DNA from: Streptacidiphilus neutrinimicus
GTDB taxonomy: Bacteria; Actinomycetota; Actinomycetes; Streptomycetales; Streptomycetaceae
DNA length: 61,654 nucleotides
Direction of reading: 5' to 3'
Assembly (NCBI RefSeq): GCF_000787815.1
Contig: NZ_BBPO01000030.1
Location: 29,756-91,409 of the forward strand
Positions 37,906-47,500 of the stretch are shown in pieces. The position numbers and the translations under genes are program-made. The notes below the pieces were generated by a model. That model saw only the letters and a program-made list of their open reading frames with translations, was not told the DNA's origin and made no database searches. The stretch's first letter is position 1. Each line of letters starts with the position of its first letter.

Positions 37906-38133
37906 ATGTTTCAGCACGTTTCCAAGCGCCATCTGGCCGCTCTTGCTCTCTCGCTCCTGATCGCCACCGGATTCACCGCCGCTGTCGAGAGCGGCAAGCC
38001 GGCCACCGCCGTAGCCGACTCCCAGTGGGGAGCGACCCCGGGCACCACGGCCACCACGTCCACCACGGTCCAGGCCGACTCGGCCGCGGCCCCCGTGGCC
38101 CCCGCGGGCCCGGTCGACTCCCAGTGGGGCTGA
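37906..38133 (+). CDS. Exported small peptide precursor with two DSQWG motifs (candidate signal peptide)
   Basis: 75 aa. The N-terminus is a Sec signal: basic MFQHVSKRH, hydrophobic LAALALSLLIATGF, and an A-x-A site (AVA, residues 35-37). Cleavage there would release a 38-residue peptide that begins with DSQWG (residues 38-42) and ends with DSQWG (71-75) at the very C-terminus, joined by an Ala/Thr/Pro/Val-rich linker. The two motifs share a 15-base identical repeat (38016-38030 and 38115-38129). It has no cysteines, no lanthipeptide or lasso maturation gene nearby, and no similarity to carrier or MbtH proteins. Divergent from a LuxR-type regulator and upstream of the NRPS operon, it looks like a precursor of a secreted signalling peptide. 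Function is inferred. Confidence 0.8.
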   Translation: MFQHVSKRHLAALALSLLIATGFTAAVESGKPATAVADSQWGATPGTTATTSTTVQADSAAAPVAPAGPVDSQWG

Positions 38134-38301
38134 GTCTCCTCCCGAGCCCCTGCCGAGCCTGACCCCCTTCTGAGCCGGCTCGTCGTATCCGTGGCCCACG
38201 AGGCCTGACGCGAGCGGCCGCGCGACCGCCCCTGAGGATCCGGGGCCCGTCTCCCGCACCCCCTTTCCACAAACCTGTCCCAGCCTTCCGGAGGTCCTCT
38301 C
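38134..38301. other. Gap between the peptide gene and the NRPS operon
   Basis: 168 bp without a gene. I see no clean terminator, so the NRPS operon may be read through from the peptide promoter or have its own promoter here. CGGAGGT at 38289-38295 is the ribosome site for the GTG start at 38302. Confidence 0.4.
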
Positions 38302-39918
38302 GTGCTGCCCGCAGAGACGCACGCTCCGTCACCAGACGGATACACCTGGTATCCAGCCACCCGGGTGCAACAGGGCATCTGGGTCCTGGACCGCGACCAG
38401 GTGCTGCGTCCCACCCAGTTGGTCCCCACGGTCGTCGAGTTCGCCGGCCGCGTGGACCACCCGGCGCTGACTGCGGCGGTCGGACACGCGCTCCGCCGTC
38501 ATCCGTCGCTGCGGGCCCGGTTCCGGCTCGACGTCAAACGGCGCCGGGTCGAGTACCACACCGACGGCCCACCGGCCGAGCCGGTCCTCCTCGACGCCGA
38601 GGTCGAGGGCTGGACCGAGGACCAGGTCGACGACCGGGTCCGGAGCCTGTGCACCGCGCCCTTCGACCTCGCCCGGGACGCGCCCGCGCGGGCCGAGGTG
38701 ATCCGCCTGTCGGCGGAGCGGACCCTGCTCGTCCTGAACGTGCATCACATCATCTTCGACGGCGTCTCCCGCGGCATGCTCCTGGAGGATGTCTGCGCCC
38801 TCTACCGGGCGGCCGTCGCCGGCGTCGCCCCCGAGTTGAGCAGCCCGCCGCACCCGGCGTCGGTCGTCGCCGACCGCACCCCGGAGGTGATCGCCGAGCA
38901 GGTCGCCGAGGTCGTCGACCGGCTCCGCGGCGCCCCGACCGGGATCCACCTCCCGCTCGCCCGCACCCCGGACGTGGGGCCCGAGGAGTCCCTGCTCGGC
39001 GCCTCCGCCCAGGTCTCGATCGACCCGGAGACCACCGCCCGGGTGATGGCGGTGGCGGCCCGGGAGGGCTGCACCCCCTTCATGGTGGGGGTCGCCCTGC
39101 TCGCCGCGACGCTCGCCCGCACGGGGCCGCAGCGCGACTTCCTGATCGCCTTCGCCTGGCCGGGCCGCGACGATCCCGCCACCGCCGAGGTGATCGGGAT
39201 GTTCATGACCACGGTCGTGCTCCGCGCCGCCGTCGGCCCCGAGGACACCTGGCACGACCTGCTCGCCGGCGTACGTCTCGGCGGCATGGAGGCCTTCGTC
39301 GACAGCGACGTGCCGCTCGACGCGGTGTCAGCCGCGCTCAACCCCGACCGCAACGCCCTGTGGCCACCCCTCTCCCCGGTCCTGGTCAACCTCGACGAGG
39401 CGCCGCGGACGGTGGAGCTGGCGGCCGGGGCTACCGGCCGACTCCGGCCGCTGGACCCGATGTTCATCAAGTACGACCTGGCCCTGTTCGTCCGCCTGGA
39501 GGACGCGCCCGACGGGCGTCGCCTCGCACTGTCCCTGGACTACCCGGTCCACGTGTTCGACACCGGCGACGTCCACCGCTTCCTCGACGCTCTGCGGCGC
39601 AGCGCCGCGGACCTCGCTACCTTCCCGGAGAGAATCGTGCTCGAAGAGTCCACCACCCTCACCGCCCCGGCCGTCGACCTGGACGACCCCGCCGCCCGCC
39701 TGGAGCTCGTCCGCTCCATCTGGCGCGAGGTACTGGACACCGACGACGTGGCCGACGACGTCAGCTTCTTCGAGTCCGGCGGCGACTCGCTGCTGCTGGT
39801 CCTGCTGGTGGAGCGCCTCGGCCAGGCCTCGGGCCGCGAGGTACGGACCATGGACCTGTTCCGCTCCCCGACCGTCAGCGCCCAGGCCGGTCTGATCGCG
39901 GGAGAGGCCACCCGATGA
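38302..39918 (+). CDS. NRPS protein, condensation domain plus PCP (no adenylation domain)
   Basis: 538 aa from GTG 38302 with CGGAGGT upstream. A condensation domain spans about residues 15-440, with the active HHIIFDG motif at 148-154. A PCP lies near the C-terminus with phosphopantetheine Ser in FFESGGDSLLLVLL. There is no adenylation domain, so the PCP must be loaded in trans or receive an acyl or aminoacyl group from another station. Its stop overlaps the next start (ATGA), and the next protein begins with a second PCP. The pair of adjacent orphan PCPs is unusual and suggests docking of trans-acting enzymes such as the stand-alone A-PCP protein or the P450s. Confidence 0.92.
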   Translation: MLPAETHAPSPDGYTWYPATRVQQGIWVLDRDQVLRPTQLVPTVVEFAGRVDHPALTAAVGHALRRHPSLRARFRLDVKRRRVEYHTDGPPAEPVLLDAEVEGWTEDQVDDRVRSLCTAPFDLARDAPARAEVIRLSAERTLLVLNVHHIIFDGVSRGMLLEDVCALYRAAVAGVAPELSSPPHPASVVADRTPEVIAEQVAEVVDRLRGAPTGIHLPLARTPDVGPEESLLGASAQVSIDPETTARVMAVAAREGCTPFMVGVALLAATLARTGPQRDFLIAFAWPGRDDPATAEVIGMFMTTVVLRAAVGPEDTWHDLLAGVRLGGMEAFVDSDVPLDAVSAALNPDRNALWPPLSPVLVNLDEAPRTVELAAGATGRLRPLDPMFIKYDLALFVRLEDAPDGRRLALSLDYPVHVFDTGDVHRFLDALRRSAADLATFPERIVLEESTTLTAPAVDLDDPAARLELVRSIWREVLDTDDVADDVSFFESGGDSLLLVLLVERLGQASGREVRTMDLFRSPTVSAQAGLIAGEATR

Positions 39919-42900
39919 CCGCCACCGTCCACTCGCTCGCCGCCCGGATCCTGGAACTCCCGGACACCCCGGACGTCTTCGGCGAAGACAGCTTCATCGC
40001 CCTCGGCGGCGACTCGCTGCGCGCGATGCGCCTCGTCGCGGTCCTCCAGGAGGACCTCGGACTGCGCGTGGCCGTCATGGACCTGCTCGGCGACGCCCCG
40101 CTCGCCCGGGTACTCGACGGCGCCACCCCCGTCGCCCCCGAGGTACCCGAGGGCACGGCCGAGCTCGACGAGCGCGCCGCCGAGCAGCCGCTCACCCCCG
40201 CCCAGCGCGGCATGTGGCTGATCGAGCGCGTCGCCGGCGGCTCCCCGTACAACCTCGTCTTCCGCTGCTTCACCCAGGGCGGCCGACTCGACCGCGAGCT
40301 GCTCGCCAAGGCCGTCGCCGAAACGGTCGCCCGTCACGAGGGGCTGCGGACCGTGGTCCGCGAGACCGCGGACGACGTGGTGCAGGAGATCCTGCCCGCC
40401 TACACCCCCGAGCTCGTCGAGTACCCCTACGACGGCCAGGCCGAGGCGTTCGAGAGCACCGTGCGCCGCCAGGGCGCCGAGCTCGGCCGGGAGCCCTTCG
40501 ACCTCGCCGCCGCCCCCGCGTACCGGTTCGCCTACTGGAACGGGCCGGACGAGCGCAGCGCCCTCGTCCTCGCGGCGCACCACATGGTCCTCGACGGCCA
40601 CGCGGTGGGCCAGTTGCTGCAGGAGGTCTTCGGGACGTACGCGGCGCTCAACGCCGCGGCCGACCGCGCCGCGCTGCTGGGCGCCGGCACGCCGCTGTCG
40701 GCGCTGCGCCGGTACCAGCAGGCGGCCCGCGACCGCGGCGCCTGGGACGAGCAGACCGAGTTCTGGCGCACCCGGCTCGACGGGGCGCCGACCGTCCTCG
40801 ACCTCCCCGCCGACCGGCAGCGTCCCACCGTGCAGAACGGCGCGGGTGACCGCGTCGGACTCGACCTGGGCCCGGACGTCACCGACCACGTCGCCGCGCA
40901 GGCCCGCGCGTTCGGCATCACGCCGTACGCCTTCCTGCTGGGCGCCTTCGGGCTGACCCTGGCCCGCCGCACCGGCGTCCGCAGCCTGCTGGTGGGCGTA
41001 CCCCTGCTCGGCCGCGGCACCTCCGAGCTGCGCGGCCTGATCGCCGTCTCGGGCAACCTGGTACCGGTCCGCGTGGACGTGGACGACGACGTCGACGTGG
41101 CGACCTACCTGCGCGGGGTGCACGCCTCGCTCGCCGCCGCAATCGACGCGGGCGACCTGCCCTTCGAGGAGCTCGTCGCCCGGCTGGGCGTCGAGCGCAG
41201 CCTGAGCTGCCACCCCTTGGTCCAGGTCTGCTTCGGCATGCACGACCAGCTGGTACCCAGGGAGCTGACCGCCGGTCGGCTGCGGGTCCAGATCGAGGAG
41301 GGCCACGGCGGCGGCTCGCAGTTCGACCTGACCATGCTGGTCGGCCAGGCCGACCCGTCCTACGCCGGGCACCTCGAGTACGCGACCAGCGTCTGGCGCC
41401 GGTCCGAGACCGAGGCCTTCGTCGCCGACTTCCGCGCCACCGTCGGCGAGCTCGCACAGGCCGGCGAGACCCGCCTCGAGGACGTACGCGGCATCTCCGG
41501 TGAGGCCAGGGCGCTGCTCGACGAGGTCAACGAGAGCGGCCTGGACTTCCCGGACACCTCGCTCGACGCGCTCTTCCGCGAGGCGGCCGCGCTCACGCCG
41601 GACGCCGTCGCGGTACGCGACGGCTCGCACACCCTGACCTACGGTCAGCTGGCCGACGCGGCGGCCGAGCAGGCCCGCCTGCTGACCGCCGCGGGCGTAC
41701 GGCCGGGCGACCGGGTCGTGGTGGGCGTCGAGCGTTCGGTGGCCGAGGCCGTCGCCGTCCTCGGCGTGACCTGGGCCGGCGCCGCGTACGTGGGCCTCGA
41801 CCCGGAGCTTCCCGAGAGCCACCTGGTCAAGCTGCTGGACCGGGCCCGGCCCGCCGCCGCCCTGGTCGGCGCCGTCGACGGCCCGGCGGCCGGGCGCTTC
41901 GCCGGCCTCGGCGTACCTGCCGTGGCGACCTGGCGGCCCGACTGGGAGCCGGTACCGGCCGGCACCGTGCCGACGGCGCCCGCCGACCCGGCGCGCCTGG
42001 CCTACGTGGCCTTCACGTCCGGCTCGACCGGCCAGCCCAAGGGCGTCTGCGTACCCCACCGCGCCGTCATCCGGCTGATCCACGAGGCCGGATACGTACG
42101 GCTGGGCAAGGGCGAGCGCATGCTGCGGCTCGCGCCGCTCTCCTTCGACGCCTCCACCCTGGAGCTGTGGGGCGCCCTGCTCACCGGCGCCTCCCTGGAG
42201 GTGCACCCGGCCGGTCTCGCCTCCCCGACCGAGCTGGGGGCGTTCCTTAAGGAGCGCGGGATCACCGTGGCCTGGCTGACCGCCGGACTCTTCCGGCTGG
42301 TCGAGGAGTTCGCCCCGGACTCGCTGCGCGGCCTGCACCAGCTGCTCACCGGCGGCGACGTCGTCCCGCACGAGCACACCGCCCGGGTCCTGTCCCGGCA
42401 CCCCGGCATCGTCATCACCAACGGCTACGGCCCGACCGAGAACACCACGTTCACCACCACCCACTCGGTGCTTCGCGCCGAGGACGTGGACGGTCCGCTG
42501 CCGATCGGCCGCCCGGTTCCAGGCACCCGCGTGTACGTCCTGGACGCCCGCCGGCGTCTGCTCCCGCCCGGCGCGGTCGGCGAGCTCTACACCGGCGGAG
42601 CCGGGCTCGCCGACGGCTACCTCGGCGACGAGGCGGAGACGGCCCGTGTGTTCGGCCACCTCTCCCCGGACGTACCGGAGCGCCTGTACCGCACCGGGGA
42701 CCTGGTGCGGATCGACGCCAAGGGTCGGCTGCACTTCCTCGGCCGGGCCGACGACCAGGTCAAACTGCGCGGCTACCGGGTCGAGTTGAGCGCGATCAGC
42801 GACGTGCTGAGCGAGCACCCCGAGGTCCAGGACGCCGTGGTGACGGTGACCGACGGGGGCGGCGCGGACAAGCGCCTGGTCGCCGCGGTGGTGCTCGTAC

Positions 42901-43355
42901 CCGAGGCCGCTGTCGACGCGGTCGCGCTGCGGGACCTGCTGGCGGAGAAGCTGCCGTCGTACATGATCCCCAACCTGTGGGCCGTGGTGGACCGGCTGCC
43001 GGTCACCGCCAACGGCAAGGTGGACCGGCGGGCACTGGCCGCCGTGGCCGGTCCGGCCCGGCGCTCCGCCGCCGCGCCGTCCGCGCCGGAGCCGGCCCCG
43101 GCGGTCGTGGCCGTGGAGCGCGTCGCCGCGCTGTTCGCCGCCGTCATCGAGGGCGACCCGGTCGGCGACGTCGTCGAGGACACCGACTTCTTCATGATCG
43201 GCGGCAACTCCCTCGGCGCCGTGCGCCTCATGCGCAAGGTCAAGGAGGAGCTGGGCGCGAACGTACGCCTGCGGGAGTTCCTGCTGGCGCCCACCCCCGG
43301 CGGACTGATCGCGCTGATCGAGAAGGCGCTCGTCGAGAAGGCCGCCCACCGATGA
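39915..43355 (+). CDS. NRPS protein, PCP-C-A-PCP, valine-like adenylation code
   Basis: 1146 aa. Order: PCP (Ser34 in FIALGGDSLRAM), condensation (HHMVLDG near residue 220), adenylation (about 540-1045) and PCP (FFMIGGNSLGAVRL). A-domain motifs are intact: TSGSTGQPKG, FDASTLELWG, NGYGPTENT, YRTGD, and Lys in NGKVDRR. The specificity residues read by eye are D-A-L-W-L-G-G-T-F-K, closest to the known valine code DAFWIGGTFK. No epimerase, methyltransferase or TE domain, and no MbtH-like gene in the cluster. Coupled by ATGA overlaps to the genes on both sides; the PKS two genes downstream should extend its product. Confidence 0.92.
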   Translation: MTATVHSLAARILELPDTPDVFGEDSFIALGGDSLRAMRLVAVLQEDLGLRVAVMDLLGDAPLARVLDGATPVAPEVPEGTAELDERAAEQPLTPAQRGMWLIERVAGGSPYNLVFRCFTQGGRLDRELLAKAVAETVARHEGLRTVVRETADDVVQEILPAYTPELVEYPYDGQAEAFESTVRRQGAELGREPFDLAAAPAYRFAYWNGPDERSALVLAAHHMVLDGHAVGQLLQEVFGTYAALNAAADRAALLGAGTPLSALRRYQQAARDRGAWDEQTEFWRTRLDGAPTVLDLPADRQRPTVQNGAGDRVGLDLGPDVTDHVAAQARAFGITPYAFLLGAFGLTLARRTGVRSLLVGVPLLGRGTSELRGLIAVSGNLVPVRVDVDDDVDVATYLRGVHASLAAAIDAGDLPFEELVARLGVERSLSCHPLVQVCFGMHDQLVPRELTAGRLRVQIEEGHGGGSQFDLTMLVGQADPSYAGHLEYATSVWRRSETEAFVADFRATVGELAQAGETRLEDVRGISGEARALLDEVNESGLDFPDTSLDALFREAAALTPDAVAVRDGSHTLTYGQLADAAAEQARLLTAAGVRPGDRVVVGVERSVAEAVAVLGVTWAGAAYVGLDPELPESHLVKLLDRARPAAALVGAVDGPAAGRFAGLGVPAVATWRPDWEPVPAGTVPTAPADPARLAYVAFTSGSTGQPKGVCVPHRAVIRLIHEAGYVRLGKGERMLRLAPLSFDASTLELWGALLTGASLEVHPAGLASPTELGAFLKERGITVAWLTAGLFRLVEEFAPDSLRGLHQLLTGGDVVPHEHTARVLSRHPGIVITNGYGPTENTTFTTTHSVLRAEDVDGPLPIGRPVPGTRVYVLDARRRLLPPGAVGELYTGGAGLADGYLGDEAETARVFGHLSPDVPERLYRTGDLVRIDAKGRLHFLGRADDQVKLRGYRVELSAISDVLSEHPEVQDAVVTVTDGGGADKRLVAAVVLVPEAAVDAVALRDLLAEKLPSYMIPNLWAVVDRLPVTANGKVDRRALAAVAGPARRSAAAPSAPEPAPAVVAVERVAALFAAVIEGDPVGDVVEDTDFFMIGGNSLGAVRLMRKVKEELGANVRLREFLLAPTPGGLIALIEKALVEKAAHR

Positions 43356-44554
43356 CCCGCACCGCCGCACCGGTCCCGCCGTCGTCCCTGGTGGACGACG
43401 TGCGGGCGCCGGAGTGGGACGAGGGCCTGGACTGCTGGGTCGTGGCCGACCCCCGGCTGGCACAGCAGGTCCTCAACCACCCCGGCTTCGCCTCGGGGAC
43501 CTTCGAGCGCTCCTTCCAGCTCTACATGACGGACGTGGCGCGGGCCGAGTACCGCGAGCTCACCGAGTTCCTGCGGCTCTGGTTCGTCCAGGCCGACGCC
43601 CCCGAGCACTCCGCGCTGCGCCGCCCGGTGCAGCGCATGCTCTCCCCCTCCTACATCCGGTCGCTCGCGCCGCACATCGAACAGATCACGGACGAGTGCC
43701 TGACCGAACTCGCCGCGACCCGCCCGCAGGACGTCATGCCGACCGTGGCGGAGGGCGTCTCGGGGCGGGTGATGGCGCACATCGTCGGCGTCGACGTCCC
43801 GCCGCCCGTGCTGCACCACTGGTCCCGGACGCTGTCGCTGTTCATCGGCGCCATGTACCGCAGGGACCACGCGCAGGCCGCCCACCAGGTGATGGTGGAG
43901 ATGTCCGAGGCGCTCACCGGCGCACGGGCGTTGGAGGGCTTCCCCACCGACACCCCCGCCGACCGGGCCAGGACCATCGCGACCTGGGCCATGTGTCTCT
44001 TCGGCGGGCTGGAGACCACCGCCTCGCTGCTCGGCTCGACCGTCCTGACCGCCCTCGGCGACCGGGAGGTGTGGTCGGGCGTCCGGAGCGAGACGGCCGG
44101 TGCGCGGTCCGGCGCGGTGGCCGGTCTGGTCGAGTCGGTCCTGGTCACCCGCCCGCCGCTGCGGCATCTCGGCCGCGTGGTCGCCCACGACCAGGAGTTC
44201 GCCGGGGCCCGGCTGCGCGAGGGCGACCTGGTGCTGGTGAGCCTCACCGGCCAGGGGCCTCTCGACGAGGCCGCCGAGCCGGACGCCGCCGTCTGCCCGG
44301 TGACGGGTGCGAGCGCGGCTCCGGCCGTGACGCCGGCCGTGACCTCGGGCGGCGAGCGGAACCTCGTCTTCGGCCACGGGCCGCACTACTGCGTCGGCGC
44401 TCCGCTGGCCCGGCTGGAGGCCGCCATCCTGCTCCGCCGGCTGGCCGCACGGTTCCCCGACGCCCGGCTCTCCGAGGAGGCCACGGTCTGGGGTCCCAAC
44501 CTCAGCTACGTCGGTCTCGACCACCTCTACGTCGATCTGGGCGGAGAAATCTGA
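43352..44554 (+). CDS. Cytochrome P450, copy 2, lacking the ExxR motif
   Basis: 400 aa from ATG 43352. The heme loop FGHGPHYCVGAPLARLE is intact (Cys347) and the I-helix MCLFGGLETTASLL has the normal acid-Thr pair. The K-helix is abnormal: where most bacterial P450s read EELLR, this one reads ESVLV (residues 261-265), so both Glu and Arg of ExxR are gone. ExxR loss is rare (known for example in the CYP157 family). The protein is otherwise complete, so it is probably a functional but unusual enzyme or a catalytically altered binding protein. It lies between the NRPS and PKS genes, coupled to both. Confidence 0.88.
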   Translation: MTRTAAPVPPSSLVDDVRAPEWDEGLDCWVVADPRLAQQVLNHPGFASGTFERSFQLYMTDVARAEYRELTEFLRLWFVQADAPEHSALRRPVQRMLSPSYIRSLAPHIEQITDECLTELAATRPQDVMPTVAEGVSGRVMAHIVGVDVPPPVLHHWSRTLSLFIGAMYRRDHAQAAHQVMVEMSEALTGARALEGFPTDTPADRARTIATWAMCLFGGLETTASLLGSTVLTALGDREVWSGVRSETAGARSGAVAGLVESVLVTRPPLRHLGRVVAHDQEFAGARLREGDLVLVSLTGQGPLDEAAEPDAAVCPVTGASAAPAVTPAVTSGGERNLVFGHGPHYCVGAPLARLEAAILLRRLAARFPDARLSEEATVWGPNLSYVGLDHLYVDLGGEI

Positions 44555-44555
44555 C

Positions 44556-47500
44556 ATGGCCCTCTCTCTTGTCGAGGGCGAACGGGCCGGGAGCGCGACT
44601 CCCGACCCGTCCGCCGACCACGCCGTCGCCGTCGTCGGCATGGCCTGCCGGCTGCCCGGCGCGCCCGACGTCCGCGCCTTCCGGGCGATGCTGCGCGACG
44701 GCCGCGACGGCATCAGCCGCCTCAGCCGTGAGGAGGTGCTGCGGCGCGGAGCGGACCCGGCGTACACGGGCCGGGAGAACTTCGTGGCGGCCATGGGCGT
44801 CATCGAGGACTCCGGGCGCTTCGACTGGTCCTTCTTCCGGTACAGCCGGGCGGAGGCCGCGGCGATGGATCCGCAGCAGCGGGTCTTCCTGGAGTGCGCG
44901 GCGACCGCGGTCGACGACGCCGGTCTCGATCCGATCCGGTTCCCCGGCCGCGTGGGCGTGTTCGCCGGCGCCGACCGCTCGGGGCCGGGCCGGGACGACT
45001 CCTCGCTGGGCGAGCTGGCGCGGTACATCGGCAGGGAGAAGGACTTCGTCGCCACCCGCGTGGCGTACAAGCTGGGCCTGCGCGGGCCCGCACTCACGGT
45101 GCAGACCGCCTGCTCCACCTCGCTGACGGCGGTTCACCTCGCGGTGCGCGCGCTGCGGTCCGGCGACTGCGACGCGGCCCTGGCGGGCGGGGTCACCGTG
45201 ATGCCGGCCGGGGAGTGGGGCTACCTGTTCGAGCCCGGCGGCATCCTCGCCCCGGACGGGCACTGCCGCCCGTTCGACGCCCGGTCCGCGGGGACCGTGC
45301 CGAGCGAGGGCGTCGGCGTGGTCGTCCTCAAGCGCCTCGCCGACGCCGTGCGCGACGGCGACCGGATCGCCGCCGTCATCGCCGGCACCGCGCTCAACAA
45401 CGACGGCGCGGAGAAGATGGCCTACACCGCGCCCTCCGCCGCCGGGCAGAGCGAGGTCATCCGCGCCGCCCTGGAGGACGCGGGACTGTCCGCCGCCTCC
45501 GTCGGTCACGTGGAGGCCCACGGAACGGCCACGCAACTCGGCGACCCGATCGAGGTGCAGGCCCTCACCGAGGTCTACGGCACCGTCGGCCGGCAGACCG
45601 GCTGGTGCGCGCTGGGCGCGGTCAAGGGCCAGGTCGGGCACACCGGCGCCGCCGCCGGGGTGACCGGTCTGATCAAGACGGTCCTGATGCTGGAGCATCG
45701 CGAGATCTACCCGACGGCCCACTACACCGAGCCCAACCCGTTGCTGGAGCTGGAGCGTTCGCCGTTCAAGGTGGCGCAGGCGCTGGTGCCGTGGGAGCTG
45801 CCGGAGGGCCGGTCCAGACGCGTCGGCGCGGTCAGCTCGTTCGGCGTCGGCGGCACCAACGCCCACGTGGTGCTGACCGAGGCCCCCGACGCGGCGCGGA
45901 CCCGTCGTCCGGCCGCGGTCGCCCAGCCCGTCCCTCACCTGCTGCCTCTGTCGGCCCACAGCCCGGCCGCGCTGGCCCGCCTGGCCGGCACCCTGGCGGA
46001 CCGCTTCGCCGAGTCCGACGCGCCGGAACTCGACGCGGCCGCCGTGACCCTGGCCGGCCGCCGGGTCCACCCGCACCGGCGGACCGCCGTCGTGCCCGAC
46101 GCCGCCCGCGCCGCCGAGGCGCTGCGCGCGGCCGGCGCCGCGGCCGAACGGCTGGACGCCACAAGCCGGTTGGGCAAGGTGGCCTTCCTCTTCCCGGGGC
46201 AGGGAACGCTCAAGGACGCCGCGGGCGAGGCGGCGTACCGGCTGCTGCCCGAGTTCCGCGCGGCCTTCGACGAGATCCGTACGATCGCCCGCCACGACTG
46301 CCGCGTCGATCTGGGCCTGGTGATCACCCCGGCCGTGCCCGAGGGACCGGACGGCGGCGACGACTGGTACGCGGACACCGTGCACCAGCAGCTCGGCCTC
46401 TTCGCCCTCGGCTACGCCTTCGGCCGTCAGCTGGCCGCCTGGGGCGTCGTCCCGCACGCGATGCTCGGCAACAGCGTCGGCGAGTACGCCGCCGCGGCCC
46501 TCGCCGGGGTCTGGGAGCTGCGTGACGCCGTCGTCCTGGTCCACCGGAGAGCCGTCGCGATGCGCGACGCGGCTCCCGGGCGGATGGCCGCGGTCGAGGC
46601 CGACCCCGCCGAGATCGAGGCCCGGCTGCCTGCCGACTGCGGCGTCACGGTGGCGGTCCGCGGCAACGGGTCCGCGGTGCTCTCGGGCCCCGAGGCCGCC
46701 ATGGACTCCCTCCTCGCGGGTGAGGCGCTCACCGGACTGCGCGTCACACCCGTCCACACCCGGCGAGCCTTCCACTCGCCGTCCATGAGCCCGGCAGCCG
46801 AGGCGGTGCGGGACCATCTGTCGTCGATGCCCGCCCGCCCGTCACGGCTGCCGTACATCTCCAACACCTCGGGTGACTGGGTCGACCCCGAGGCCGCGGC
46901 CACGCCCGGCCACTGGGCCGCGCACCTGCGCGAGCCGGTACGGCTGGACGCAGGCACCGCCACCCTGCTGACGGCCGGCTGCACCACGTACCTGGAGCTG
47001 GGCCCCGGCGGATCGATGGCCGGCGCGCTGCGCCGTGCCCCCGGCTGGGACCCGCGGCAGCTGACCGTCCGGCTCGCCCCCGGCGCCCGTGGTGACGTCG
47101 ACGCCGAGGCCGGGCTGCTCGGCGCGCTCGGCACGCTGTGGGAACTCGGCGTCGACCCCGCGCTGGCGGCCGTCCTGACGGCCCGGCACCCCGACCCCGA
47201 GGACCGGCCCGGCCGCTGCTCGCTGCCGGCGCACCCGTTCCTCGGCGAGGAGCCGGAGGCGCTCGGCGAGAGCCGGAGCCCGCAGCCGGTCCGTGTCGCC
47301 GCGCCGCCGGAGCGCGCGGCGACCGTCCGACCCCAGGCGAGCGGCCGCCCGTCCGCCTCGGTGCGACCGGGCGGCGCGCTGCGCGCGGTTCTCGCGGAGG
47401 TCTGGTGCCAGACCCTCGGCGTCCCGGACGTCACCGACGAGGACGACTTCTTCGGCCTCGGCGGCGAGTCGCTGCTCTGCATCGCGCTCGCCACCGCAGT

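Noticed and set aside
37906-38133. Considered as a lasso, lanthipeptide or other RiPP precursor
   Set aside because: There are no Cys/Ser-rich core features and no cyclase, protease, YcaO or radical-SAM gene nearby; signal peptide and duplicated end motif fit a secreted peptide better.
38649-39914. Extension of the second NRPS protein upstream to 38649
   Set aside because: This frame is antiphase to the C-PCP gene and translates to Arg/Pro/Gly-rich nonsense. ATG 39915 overlaps the upstream stop as ATGA.
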